A stretch of 10,466 nt of DNA from Paracoccaceae bacterium (GCA_015485375.1 WFTU01000191.1:1-10466); one strand, 5' to 3'; shown: positions 1-6,540, numbered from the stretch's first letter. A program made the numbers and translations. Notes: a model not told the origin generated them from the sequence alone.

Positions 1-89
1 GCGGGGCTTTGGCGGTGCGTATGATAGATGGAAAACCGGTAATAACGGGCAGCAAGGACGCGGCCCGAAATCGTCCATGGGGGTATTAG
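1..89 (+). CDS. comEC: Probable 3' end of comEC (DNA uptake channel protein), partial
   Basis: An open frame enters from the left edge (codons from base 3) and stops at TAG 87-89. It gives about 28 residues with GALAVRM near the start and RNRPWGY at the end. From memory, C-termini of alphaproteobacterial ComEC/Rec2 proteins have a similar short beta-rich tail (a GALAL-like strand, then an Arg-Pro-Trp ending), and comEC is a frequent neighbour of lexA in Rhodobacterales. ComEC is the inner-membrane channel that carries single-stranded DNA into the cell during natural transformation. Only the tail is visible, so no membrane helices or metallo-beta-lactamase residues can be checked. The stop overlaps the lexA stop on the opposite strand by 4 bases, leaving no room for a conventional terminator between the two genes. 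The frame and stop are seen directly; the name is an inference from a short match. Confidence 0.5.
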   Translation, partial: GALAVRMIDGKPVITGSKDAARNRPWGY

Positions 90-769
90 TAGGTGCGGAT
101 CAGCCCGACCAGACGCCCCTGAACCCTGACCTGATCGTCGCGATATACCCGCGTTTCATAGGCGGGATTGGCGGCCTCCAGCGCGATAGAACTGCCGTGC
201 TTGCGCAGGCGTTTCAGGGTTGCTTCCTGCCCCTCGACCAGCGCCACGACAATATCGCCATTGTCGGCGGTGGACTGCTCGCGGATAACCACGATGTCGC
301 CGTTATTGATACCGGCGTCGATCATCGAGTCGCCCTTGACTTCCAGCGCGTAATGTTTGCCGGAACTCGACAGCATGGAGCCCGGAACCGCAACGTTATG
401 GGAGACTTCCTGAATAGCCTCGATCGGGGTGCCGGCCGCGATACGGCCCATGACCGGAATTTCCAGCGCGTCCACATCAACCGGAAGCGCGGCGGGTGGC
501 GTGTCAACACGCCCGCCTTGCACAACCGAGGGCTTGAAGCCGCCGCCTTCGATCGAATCGGGCAGGCGGATGATTTCGATGGCGCGGGCCCGATGGGCGA
601 GACGGCGGATAAATCCGCGTTCCTCGAGCGCCGTAATAAGGCGGTGGATGCCGGATTTGGACCGCAGATCAAGCGCTTCTTTCATTTCATCGAATGACGG
701 AGGGACACCTTCGTCCTGCAGGCGTTTATGAATGAATTGCAGCAGGTCCAGTTGTTTGCGTGTCAGCAT
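86..769 (-). CDS. lexA: LexA SOS repressor (S24 family autoprotease)
   Basis: LexA represses DNA-damage genes and cleaves itself when RecA filaments form. The protein is 227 residues, normal for alphaproteobacteria. The N-terminal winged helix-turn-helix spans about 1-65, with a recognition segment around SKSGIHRLITAL (38-49). The linker and S24 domain follow. The self-cleavage bond is Ala112-Gly113 in GRIAAGTP, the nucleophile is Ser148 in GDSMIDAG, and the general-base Lys is Lys186 in ATLKRL, so all autoproteolysis residues are present. I start at the ATG at 767-769 (MLTRKQLDLL). A GGAGA ribosome site lies 6 bases upstream, this is the conserved LexA N-terminus, and the longer frame up to 841 would run through the promoter and operator. 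It follows moeA on the same strand after an 84-base gap holding its own promoter, and it converges with the putative comEC. Family assignment is very secure. Confidence 0.97.
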   Translation of the reverse strand: MLTRKQLDLLQFIHKRLQDEGVPPSFDEMKEALDLRSKSGIHRLITALEERGFIRRLAHRARAIEIIRLPDSIEGGGFKPSVVQGGRVDTPPAALPVDVDALEIPVMGRIAAGTPIEAIQEVSHNVAVPGSMLSSSGKHYALEVKGDSMIDAGINNGDIVVIREQSTADNGDIVVALVEGQEATLKRLRKHGSSIALEAANPAYETRVYRDDQVRVQGRLVGLIRTY

Positions 770-773
770 TATC

Positions 774-781
774 CGTCTCCG
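774..781 (-). promoter_or_regulatory. Ribosome binding site that fixes the lexA start
   Basis: On the minus strand GGAGA (complement of 776-780) lies 6 bases before the ATG at 767-769. It supports the 227-residue LexA over the 24-residue N-terminal extension that the same frame allows. Confidence 0.75.
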
Positions 782-794
782 AAGATGTGAAAAC

Positions 795-824
795 CACTTA
801 TAGTCCCTTAACGTTCTATAAGTG
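795..824. repeat. 9-bp perfect inverted repeat interlocked with the LexA operator
   Basis: CACTTATAG (795-803) and its exact reverse complement CTATAAGTG (816-824) are separated by 12 bases. The right arm sits inside the LexA box, covering its 7-base spacer plus one base on each side. The left arm lies just downstream of the expected lexA transcription start. Because only one arm would be in the transcript, a DNA-level role (a second protein site or cooperative binding) is more likely than an RNA hairpin. Function is unknown, and chance cannot be excluded for an AT-rich promoter. Confidence 0.6.
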
Positions 825-827
825 TTC
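813..827. promoter_or_regulatory. LexA operator (SOS box, GTTC-N7-GTTC)
   Basis: GTTCTATAAGTGTTC is an exact match to the alphaproteobacterial LexA direct repeat GTTC-N7-GTTC (GAAC-N7-GAAC on the other strand). It covers the whole predicted -10 hexamer of the lexA promoter and 9 bases of the 17-base spacer, the position expected for repression by blocking polymerase. It implies negative autoregulation of lexA and induction on DNA damage. The site is about 44 bases upstream of the lexA ATG. Confidence 0.92.
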
Positions 828-841
828 CCGTTTTGTGTCAA
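813..841 (-). promoter_or_regulatory. lexA promoter (-35 TTGACA, -10 TAGAAC)
   Basis: Reading the minus strand, a perfect TTGACA (complement of 836-841) is followed by exactly 17 bases and then TAGAAC (complement of 813-818), which matches 4 of 6 bases of the consensus -10. This fits a housekeeping-sigma promoter with a start near base 806 and a leader of roughly 35-40 bases before the lexA ATG. It lies between the moeA stop and lexA, so lexA can be expressed separately from the trp/moa operon upstream. The elements are seen directly; activity is inferred. Confidence 0.8.
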
Positions 842-853
842 CTGTGGATAATT

Positions 854-2041
854 TTACGGAAGACGTATGAATTCAACCTTGACGCCCGCTTCGAGCGCCG
901 GTTCGTTCGGTGGCCGCACCATAAGCGCGTTCGACTGGCCGAGAATACTGAGGAGCGCACTATCCTGACGCTCGAAGGGGGTCACCACGGGGCCATCGGG
1001 GCCGGATGTGACGCGCGCACGCACATAATGCTCGCGCCAGCCGTTGGCGCGCATGCCGGTCGAAAGGGTGCCGGTTTCGCGGGGCAGGGCTTTCGGTTCA
1101 AATCCGAGCATGACGTCTATCATCGGGCGCAGGAAAATATGACCGCAAACCATGGAAGACACGGGATTGCCCGGCAACCCGACCATCGGCACGTCACCGA
1201 GTTTCCCCGCCATCAACGGTTTGCCCGGCTGTAATGCCACTTTGTAAAAATCGAGCGCCATACCTTTTTCGACGGCCACGGAATGCACCAGATCGTGATC
1301 CCCGACCGAGGCGCCGCCGATGGTCACGACCAGATCCGCATCCGAGGCCATATCGAGAATCTGCGTCAGGCTCTCGGGTGTATCGCGGGCGATCGGCATC
1401 ATGCGCACGCTGGCGCCCTGTTGCTCGAGCAGGGCCTTGAGGCCGAAATTATTGGAGGAGATTATCTGGTCCGGTCCGGGTGTTTCGCCCGGCATGACCA
1501 GCTCGTTGCCGTTTGAAACCAGCGCCACGACGGGTTTCCGGAACACCGGCACCCCGGCGATATTCATCGAGGCCAGCAGCGCCACATCGGCCGCCGACAG
1601 GCGGCGCGGGGCGGGGAAGGGCTCGCCCTCTTTGAAGTCTCCGCCGGCGGGGCGGATGTAGGGGCCGGTATCACGGTTTTCGCGGATGGTGATGGTATCG
1701 CCGGTGCGCTCCACATCTTCCTGAATAACCACGCAATCCGCGCCTTCGGGAACCGGCGCACCGGTGAAAATGCGCACAGCTTCGCCAGAGGAAACCACGC
1801 CGTCGAAGCGTTTACCGGCAGCAGATTCCCCGATGACGCGCAATTGCATTCCCGGTCGGGCTTCGGCGTCCTTTACCGCATAGCCGTCCATGGCGGAGGA
1901 GGAAAACGGTGGTTGCGTCAGGCGCGCATGCACTGCTTCCGACAGCACCCGACCGGCAGCCTCTGCCAGCGGCACGGTTTCGCTCTCGCGCGGTGTGGCG
2001 AGGGCAAGAACGCGATCAAGGGCTTCGGCAACGGAAAGCAT
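854..2041 (-). CDS. moeA: Molybdopterin molybdenumtransferase MoeA
   Basis: MoeA catalyses the last step of molybdenum cofactor synthesis, inserting molybdate into adenylylated molybdopterin in the cytoplasm. The 395-residue length is normal. Visible motifs in order: the PPFSSSAMDGYAV block (44-56) with the conserved Asp52; FTGAPVPEGADCVV (92-105); SNGNEL (176-181), the family's GDEL-like region with Glu180; the molybdopterin-binding signature TIGGASVGDHD (240-250); and QPGKPLMAG plus GLPGNPVSS (271-296). The last ~65 residues are the beta-barrel domain IV. Its ATG overlaps the moaC stop by one base (TGATG), with GAGG 7 bases upstream of the start, so translation is probably coupled. It is the last gene of the trpGDC-moaC-moeA cluster; lexA follows after 84 bases with its own promoter. 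No damage or odd residues seen. Confidence 0.96.
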   Translation of the reverse strand: MLSVAEALDRVLALATPRESETVPLAEAAGRVLSEAVHARLTQPPFSSSAMDGYAVKDAEARPGMQLRVIGESAAGKRFDGVVSSGEAVRIFTGAPVPEGADCVVIQEDVERTGDTITIRENRDTGPYIRPAGGDFKEGEPFPAPRRLSAADVALLASMNIAGVPVFRKPVVALVSNGNELVMPGETPGPDQIISSNNFGLKALLEQQGASVRMMPIARDTPESLTQILDMASDADLVVTIGGASVGDHDLVHSVAVEKGMALDFYKVALQPGKPLMAGKLGDVPMVGLPGNPVSSMVCGHIFLRPMIDVMLGFEPKALPRETGTLSTGMRANGWREHYVRARVTSGPDGPVVTPFERQDSALLSILGQSNALMVRPPNEPALEAGVKVEFIRLP

Positions 2042-2517
2042 CAGCCGGCCTCGAACAGGCCGGATTTCCCGCCGTCCTTCAGCACCAGCCGGATGTCGGA
2101 AATCACCATGCCTTTGTCCACGGCCTTGACCATGTCGTAAACGGTGAGCGCGGCGATACTGACGGCGGTAAGGGCTTCCATCTCCACTCCGGTCTGGCCG
2201 GTGGTTTTGACGGTGGCCTCGATGTCAATGCAGGCATTATCCACATCCGGCACCAGTTCCAGCGCGACCTTCGAGAGCGCAAGCGGGTGGCACAGGGGAA
2301 TGAGGTCGTGGGTTTTTTTAGCACCCATAATTCCGGCCAGCCGTGCAACCCCCAGAACGTCACCTTTTTTCGCGCGCCCCTCGGTCACCAGCGCCAGTGT
2401 TTCCGGCTGCATGGAAATTTTTCCGCGCGCCACGGCAACACGATGGGTGATGTCCTTGGCCGAAACATCGACCATATGCGCGGCACCTTTTTCGTCGAAA
2501 TGGGTCAGATCGGACAT
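2041..2517 (-). CDS. moaC: Cyclic pyranopterin monophosphate synthase MoaC
   Basis: MoaC converts the MoaA product (3',8-cyclo-7,8-dihydro-GTP) to cyclic pyranopterin monophosphate, the first stable precursor of molybdenum cofactor. The protein is 158 residues, standard for the family. Key residues fall at what I recall as the E. coli positions: Lys51 (RAKKGDV), the KKTHDLIPLCHPL block with Cys76-His77, Glu112 and Glu114 in TGVEMEALTA, and Asp128/Lys131 in YDMVKAVDKGM. The GGKSG tail motif (149-153) is present. The start ATG abuts the trpC stop with no gap (TAAATG) and has GGAG 6 bases upstream. It is therefore embedded in the trp operon, and its stop overlaps the moeA start by one base. moaA is not in the window. 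Assignment is secure. Confidence 0.97.
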   Translation of the reverse strand: MSDLTHFDEKGAAHMVDVSAKDITHRVAVARGKISMQPETLALVTEGRAKKGDVLGVARLAGIMGAKKTHDLIPLCHPLALSKVALELVPDVDNACIDIEATVKTTGQTGVEMEALTAVSIAALTVYDMVKAVDKGMVISDIRLVLKDGGKSGLFEAG

Positions 2518-3306
2518 TTAATGCTCCAGCAGGTTGCGGGTTGCGGTTTCGACGTCATCTTGCCGCATCAGGCTTTCGCCAATCAGGAAGCAGCGGACGC
2601 CATGCCCGGCCATATCGGCCAGATCGGCAGGGGTGAACAGGCCGGATTCCGATACCACGGTTTTCCCCTCCGGCGCCAGTTTCACCAGCTCGCGGGTGGT
2701 GTCCAGCGAGGTTTCGAAGGTTTTCAGGTTCCGGTTGTTAATACCGAGCAGCGGGGATTTCAGCGCCAGCGCGCGTTCCAGTTCCTCGGCATTATGCACC
2801 TCGACCAGCACATCCATGCCCCAGTCGAAAGCCGCGGCCTCCAGCTCCTGCGCCTGTGCATCCGACACGCTGGCCATGATAATCAGGATGCAGTCGGCGT
2901 TAAGGGCGCGGGCCTCGGCCACCTGATAGGTGTCATACATGAAATCCTTGCGCAGAGCGGGCAGGGACGTGGCGGCGCGGGCCATCATCAGAAAGGCGTC
3001 GGATCCCTGAAACGAAGGCGTATCGGTCAGAACGCTCAGGCAGGTGGCACCACCACGTTCATAGGCGCGGGCCAGTTCCGGCGGGTTGAAATCCTCGCGG
3101 ATCAGGCCTTTCGAGGGGCTGGCCTTTTTGACTTCGGCGATCAGCCCGTAACCGGTTTGCGCGGCGCGCTGCAGAGCGTCGGCAAAGCCGCGAACGGGGT
3201 CGGCGGTGCGTGCGGCTGCCTCGACCTGCGAGAGCGGGGTTTCCTGTTTGCGCGCGGCGACCTCTTCGAGCTTGTAGGCCTTGATCTTGTCGAGAACGTT
3301 GACCAT
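2518..3306 (-). CDS. trpC: Indole-3-glycerol phosphate synthase TrpC
   Basis: TrpC is a cytoplasmic (beta/alpha)8-barrel enzyme that closes the indole ring, turning CdRP into indole-3-glycerol phosphate. It has 262 residues and is monofunctional, with no fused TrpF domain. Visible active-site elements: Glu58 and Lys60 in IAEVKKASPSKG, SVLTD (91-95), Lys120 in LRKDFMYDTYQV, Glu169 in LVEVH, INNRNL (189-194) and SESGL (219-223), followed by the phosphate-binding FLIGESLM (240-247). These match the catalytic set known for the family. The start ATG abuts the trpD stop (TAAATG), and its own stop abuts moaC in the same way, so it is tightly packed in the operon. No anomalies. Confidence 0.97.
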   Translation of the reverse strand: MVNVLDKIKAYKLEEVAARKQETPLSQVEAAARTADPVRGFADALQRAAQTGYGLIAEVKKASPSKGLIREDFNPPELARAYERGGATCLSVLTDTPSFQGSDAFLMMARAATSLPALRKDFMYDTYQVAEARALNADCILIIMASVSDAQAQELEAAAFDWGMDVLVEVHNAEELERALALKSPLLGINNRNLKTFETSLDTTRELVKLAPEGKTVVSESGLFTPADLADMAGHGVRCFLIGESLMRQDDVETATRNLLEH

Positions 3307-4326
3307 TTACGCCCCCGCCGACGTGACTTCGGCCAGCTTGCGCGCGGCTTCCATGGCTTTGCCGGAGTCGATGCTCTCGGCCGCGATCTCGACCCCGCTG
3401 CGCAGATCGGCTGCCTTTTCGGCAATCACCAGCGCGGCAGCGGCGTTGAGCAGCACGGCGTTGCGATAGGCGCCGGTCTCGCCGGACAGCACGTCGCGTA
3501 GGGCCTTGCCGTTGAATTCCGGCGTGCCGCCGGTGATCTCGCTGAAGGCGTGGACCGGCAGGCCTGCATCTTCGGGATGGACCTCGAAACGGGTGATCCT
3601 GTCGTTGTTCAACTCTACCACTGTGGTCGGGCCGCAAACAGTGATTTCGTCGGTACCGTCGGAGCCGTGCACCAGCCACGCCCGCTCGGAGCCGAGAGCT
3701 TGCAGGGTTTCGGCCATATGTTCCAGAAGATGCGGGGTGAAGGCGCCGGTAAGCTGGCGTTTCACACCTGCAGGATTGGTTAACGGACCGAGGATGTTGA
3801 AAATCGTGCGCGTACCCAGTTCCATGCGCGCCGGCATTACATGTTTCATCGCCGGATGGTGCATCGGGGCCATCATGAAACAGATGTTGGCTTCGGCCAG
3901 CGCTTTTTCGGCCACCTCCGGCCCCACCATAACATTGATCCCCATCTGCCCGAGCGCATCGGCCGATCCGGAGAGAGAGGAAATATTCTTGTTGCCGTGT
4001 TTGGCAACAGGCACACCCGCACCTGCAACGGTAAAGGCGGTGGCGGTGGAAATGTTGAGTGTCGGTTTGCCCGTGCCACCGGTGCCGACGATGTCTATCG
4101 CGCCTTCTGGGGCCTTGACCGCGGCGCAGCGGGCGCGCATGGCGGCGGCGGCGGCGGTAACCTCGACCGGCGCTTCGCTACGGGTGCGCAGGACCATCAG
4201 GAAGCCGGCGATCTGGGCGATGGTCGCCTCGCCGTCCATGATCGCGCCAAAGGCGGCCTCCGCGTCGGTGCGGGTCAGGGGGCCTTCGATGGCCTTGGCC
4301 AGAATGGGTTTGAGGATGTCGCTCAT
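3307..4326 (-). CDS. trpD: Anthranilate phosphoribosyltransferase TrpD
   Basis: TrpD joins anthranilate to PRPP to give phosphoribosylanthranilate, the second committed step to tryptophan. The 339-residue length is normal. An N-terminal helical domain (about 1-70) precedes the class IV phosphoribosyltransferase fold. Motifs: NIST (91-94), KHGN (109-112), HHPAMKHV (156-163), Arg167 in the position used for anthranilate contact, GPLTNP (180-185), and the metal-binding GTDE with Asp226/Glu227. The PRPP loop reads VGTGGTGKPTLNIST (80-94). The family consensus is GTGGDG, so the loop Asp is Thr85, and Pro88 replaces a usual Gly. Everything else looks functional. Its ATG overlaps the trpG stop by 4 bases (ATGA), with AGGAG 7 bases upstream. 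Identity is secure; the effect of the loop change is unknown. Confidence 0.96.
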   Translation of the reverse strand: MSDILKPILAKAIEGPLTRTDAEAAFGAIMDGEATIAQIAGFLMVLRTRSEAPVEVTAAAAAMRARCAAVKAPEGAIDIVGTGGTGKPTLNISTATAFTVAGAGVPVAKHGNKNISSLSGSADALGQMGINVMVGPEVAEKALAEANICFMMAPMHHPAMKHVMPARMELGTRTIFNILGPLTNPAGVKRQLTGAFTPHLLEHMAETLQALGSERAWLVHGSDGTDEITVCGPTTVVELNNDRITRFEVHPEDAGLPVHAFSEITGGTPEFNGKALRDVLSGETGAYRNAVLLNAAAALVIAEKAADLRSGVEIAAESIDSGKAMEAARKLAEVTSAGA

Positions 4327-4904
4327 TTCGTGGCTCCTGCAATATCCAGAAAGTTCTTCAGCATTTTGTAGCCGTGTTCCGAGGCAATGGATTCCGGATG
4401 GAACTGCACGCCGTGGATCGGCAACTCGCGATGTTGCAGACCCATGATGGTGCCGTCTTCCAGCTCGGCGGTGATTTCGAGAACATCGGGAAGGCTTTCG
4501 CGTTCAACCACAAGCGAGTGATAGCGCGTGGCCTGAAACGGTGTCGGCAGCCCTTTGAACAGGCCTTTGCCCGTGTGGTGCATCGTGCCCATTTTGCCGT
4601 GCACGATCTCGTCACATTGCACGACCTTGCCGCCGAAAGCCTGCCCGATGGTCTGATGGCCGAGGCAAACACCGATCAGAGGTGTGCCTGTCTCCGCCGC
4701 GGCCTGCACCAGTGGCAGGCAGATTCCCGCCTGTTCCGGATCACACGGACCGGGCGAAAGCATGATCGCTGCGGGGCTCATCCCCATTGCTGCCTGTACG
4801 TCCAGCTCGTCATTGCGCTTGACGGTGACATCTGCGCCCAGTTCGCCAAGGTAATGCACCAGATTATAGGTGAAACTGTCATAGTTATCGATCAGCAGCA
4901 GCAT
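4323..4904 (-). CDS. trpG: Anthranilate synthase component II, glutamine amidotransferase TrpG
   Basis: TrpG releases ammonia from glutamine and passes it to TrpE. It is a class I glutamine amidotransferase of 193 residues, the usual length for the free (unfused) form. It begins with the typical LLLIDNYDSFTYNLVHYLGE segment (2-21). The SPGPCDPEQAG oxyanion region is at 50-60, the nucleophile Cys80 is in GVCLGHQ, and the His169/Glu171 pair is in GVQFHPES. HSLVV (129-133) is also typical. In some bacteria the same protein serves folate synthesis as PabA, so a dual role is possible; the neighbours trpD and trpC favour tryptophan. It is the first gene of the minus-strand operon. Only a weak GAAAGAA Shine-Dalgarno precedes the ATG. 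Its partner trpE is about 1.6 kb away in a different transcription unit. Confidence 0.96.
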   Translation of the reverse strand: MLLLIDNYDSFTYNLVHYLGELGADVTVKRNDELDVQAAMGMSPAAIMLSPGPCDPEQAGICLPLVQAAAETGTPLIGVCLGHQTIGQAFGGKVVQCDEIVHGKMGTMHHTGKGLFKGLPTPFQATRYHSLVVERESLPDVLEITAELEDGTIMGLQHRELPIHGVQFHPESIASEHGYKMLKNFLDIAGATK

Positions 4905-5028
4905 GGATGTTCTTTCAACTTTGTGAGCGCCGGGGGCTGTTGTTACGGAATTTGCACGCTATACAGACGTTTAGCAACGATCTATGCTTATGGAAACGGC
5001 ATATATCAGATTTTGAGGAATAGATTGC
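4905..5028. promoter_or_regulatory. Divergent intergenic region driving trpG (-) and the yibQ-like gene (+)
   Basis: These 124 bases separate two divergently transcribed starts, so they should hold promoters in both directions. Candidate AT-rich -10-like words are TATAGC on the minus strand (complement of 4959-4964) and TATATC on the plus strand (5002-5007), but I cannot pair either with a good -35 at proper spacing. GAGGAA (5015-5020) is a clear ribosome site 8 bases before the yibQ-like ATG. I looked for a trp leader peptide or attenuator upstream of trpG and found no short frame with tandem Trp codons and no terminator-like hairpin. Regulation of the trpGDC operon is therefore not explained by visible attenuation. 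Confidence 0.5.
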
Positions 5029-6537
5029 ATGACTAGCGGCGAGCAGATGCCAAAAGGCGGGTTTTTGCGAGGTGTTCTGGCGGGAACAGCACTGAGCGGC
5101 ATTTTGGTTATCGTGTTGTCCACGGCTTTTGACAACAACCGCACGGAGGCCCCGTTGCCAGCTGTTCCGGTTGTGGCTGAAGCCCAGCCCGCGGCTCCGG
5201 TAGTGCCGGAGGCGACTACGCCTGCGCCACCCGCAGAACCGGGCGGACCTGCGGTTGTCAGCGAGGGCGTGGGCGTGATTGTGCCGCCGGCGGATCCGGT
5301 TGATGCCTTGCCGGCGCTTGGCCAAACCAGCACGGTGGTGACCACCGCGCCACCGGCCAAGATGACCAGTGCGGAGCAGGCGAGTGCCGCTCCGGTTGCG
5401 CAGGCGGCTCCGGAAGTTCCTGTTGCGGGCGGGATCGAGACTGGTTCCATGCAAGCCGACGCAGCCGATACCGCCCCTGAAACCATCGATATTTCCACCT
5501 ACGGTGTGCCGGCTGTTGCCGCCGCTACGCCGGCCGTTGCCGCGCCGGAATCCGCCGCCGGAGTCGAAGCCGAAACGCAAACCGCCGTGATCGCAACGCC
5601 GGTAACATCCGGTAATACCGGGTTTGGCACACAGGCCGATGCCGGAGATTCTGGCGGGTCTGCCGGACTGGCCGCCACGGATGGCGGGACACCTGCTGTC
5701 GCGGCGCCTGCCCAACTGGGCAATACGGTTATCGCCGAAAACCTGCCAGCCGATACCGCAAGTGCATTGAAGCCCGAGGGTGGATTCACCTTGAGCGGCC
5801 AGACAATTATTCCCGTGGACGAAACAACGGGTGCCGATCTGGTTTCGCCGGATGCTTCCCGCGGGGCGTTCCTTGACTACGCGCAAGATTTCGATGCGGC
5901 GACCGATAAACCGGCCATCGCGATTGTTCTGCTGGCGGATACGGTTGATCAGGCAACGCAGGCGATGGCGTTGACTTCACCTGTCAGCATTGCGGTGCGA
6001 GCCGATAATCCCGACGCCGCAAACATCGTTAACACGGTTCGCAGCCTTGGCGGTGAAGCGCTGATGTTCCTGCCTGAAGAGGGCGCAAAAAGCATTCCGG
6101 GGGGCACTGATCCTGCCTCCGCCGTCGAGACTCTGACCGAAAGCCTGGCTGCCATTCCGGGGGTGATCGGTATTGTCGACGGGCCGGATGGCGATCTTCC
6201 GTCCGATACCAAGCTGTTGTCGGCCGTTTTGGCTGCGCTTGACGATCAGGGTTTCGGGATTGTGACCACGACGTCCATCGGGTTGAACCGTGCCGAGATC
6301 ATGGCCAACGAATCCGCTATTCCGGCGGCGTCGATTCTGCGCCGCATTGATACGGAGCCGGGGAAAATTCCGGTAATCCGGCAAATGGACAAGGCGGTTC
6401 TGCAGATCGGCGACGGAGGAAAAACCGTGGTGTTTGGCGCGGCTTCGAACGATGTCCTCTCGGCACTCAAATTCTGGATGAAGAGCAACAAGGCCCAGAA
6501 CGTGACGGTCGCGCCGGTGTCCTTCACGATGAAATAG
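5029..6537 (+). CDS. yibQ: Membrane-anchored YibQ-type divergent polysaccharide deacetylase family protein
   Basis: The protein has 502 residues. An N-terminal signal anchor (about 11-33, RGVLAGTALSGILVIVLSTA core) is followed by a long low-complexity linker (about 40-290) rich in Ala, Pro, Val and Thr and strongly acidic, with only about three Lys/Arg. A folded domain covers about 295-500. The domain order KPAIAIVL strand, LPEEG (348-352), GIVDGPDGD (381-389), a GIVTTT strand (410-415) and VVFGAASNDVLSAL (467-480) follows the YibQ (DUF610) layout. The family's usual Asp-Asp and Asn-His-Met-Gly-Ser metal motifs are not present, so catalysis is doubtful. It probably acts at the envelope, in the periplasm. 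ATG 5029 is chosen for its GAGGAA site. It sits between trpG and trpE on the opposite strand and ends 3 bases from the trpE stop. The family call rests on pattern and on memory of trpE-yibQ-trpGDC in Rhodobacter. Confidence 0.72.
   Translation: MTSGEQMPKGGFLRGVLAGTALSGILVIVLSTAFDNNRTEAPLPAVPVVAEAQPAAPVVPEATTPAPPAEPGGPAVVSEGVGVIVPPADPVDALPALGQTSTVVTTAPPAKMTSAEQASAAPVAQAAPEVPVAGGIETGSMQADAADTAPETIDISTYGVPAVAAATPAVAAPESAAGVEAETQTAVIATPVTSGNTGFGTQADAGDSGGSAGLAATDGGTPAVAAPAQLGNTVIAENLPADTASALKPEGGFTLSGQTIIPVDETTGADLVSPDASRGAFLDYAQDFDAATDKPAIAIVLLADTVDQATQAMALTSPVSIAVRADNPDAANIVNTVRSLGGEALMFLPEEGAKSIPGGTDPASAVETLTESLAAIPGVIGIVDGPDGDLPSDTKLLSAVLAALDDQGFGIVTTTSIGLNRAEIMANESAIPAASILRRIDTEPGKIPVIRQMDKAVLQIGDGGKTVVFGAASNDVLSALKFWMKSNKAQNVTVAPVSFTMK
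5146..5898 (+). other. Low-complexity acidic Ala/Pro/Val-rich linker region of the yibQ-like gene
   Basis: About 250 codons between the membrane anchor and the C-terminal domain encode a compositionally biased stretch with many AP, PA, AA and TPAV steps and about 30 acidic against 3 basic residues. It lacks an exact tandem unit. It is probably a disordered tether reaching from the inner membrane into the periplasm. The bias also explains the long antisense open frame over this area. Confidence 0.7.
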
Positions 6538-6540
6538 GCG

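Noticed and set aside
1..78. Minus-strand frame starting at ATG 76-78 just after lexA
   Set aside because: It is short, rich in Pro and Cys, has no ribosome site and lies opposite the more plausible comEC tail.
770..841. 24-residue N-terminal extension of LexA up to base 841
   Set aside because: It would be coded by the promoter and operator DNA; the ATG at 767-769 has a good ribosome site and the conserved LexA N-terminus.
1909..3501. 530-codon plus-strand open frame across moeA, moaC, trpC and trpD
   Set aside because: It is antisense to four confidently identified genes, shows no recognisable domain and reflects high-GC codon bias.
4905..5028. trp attenuator or leader peptide upstream of trpG
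   Set aside because: No short frame with repeated Trp codons and no terminator-like stem with a T-run was found on the minus strand.
4915..5886. 323-codon minus-strand frame opposite the yibQ-like gene
   Set aside because: The Arg/Gly/Cys/His-rich product is typical of the complement of an Ala/Pro-rich coding sequence; the plus-strand frame has a ribosome site, a signal anchor and a family-like domain.
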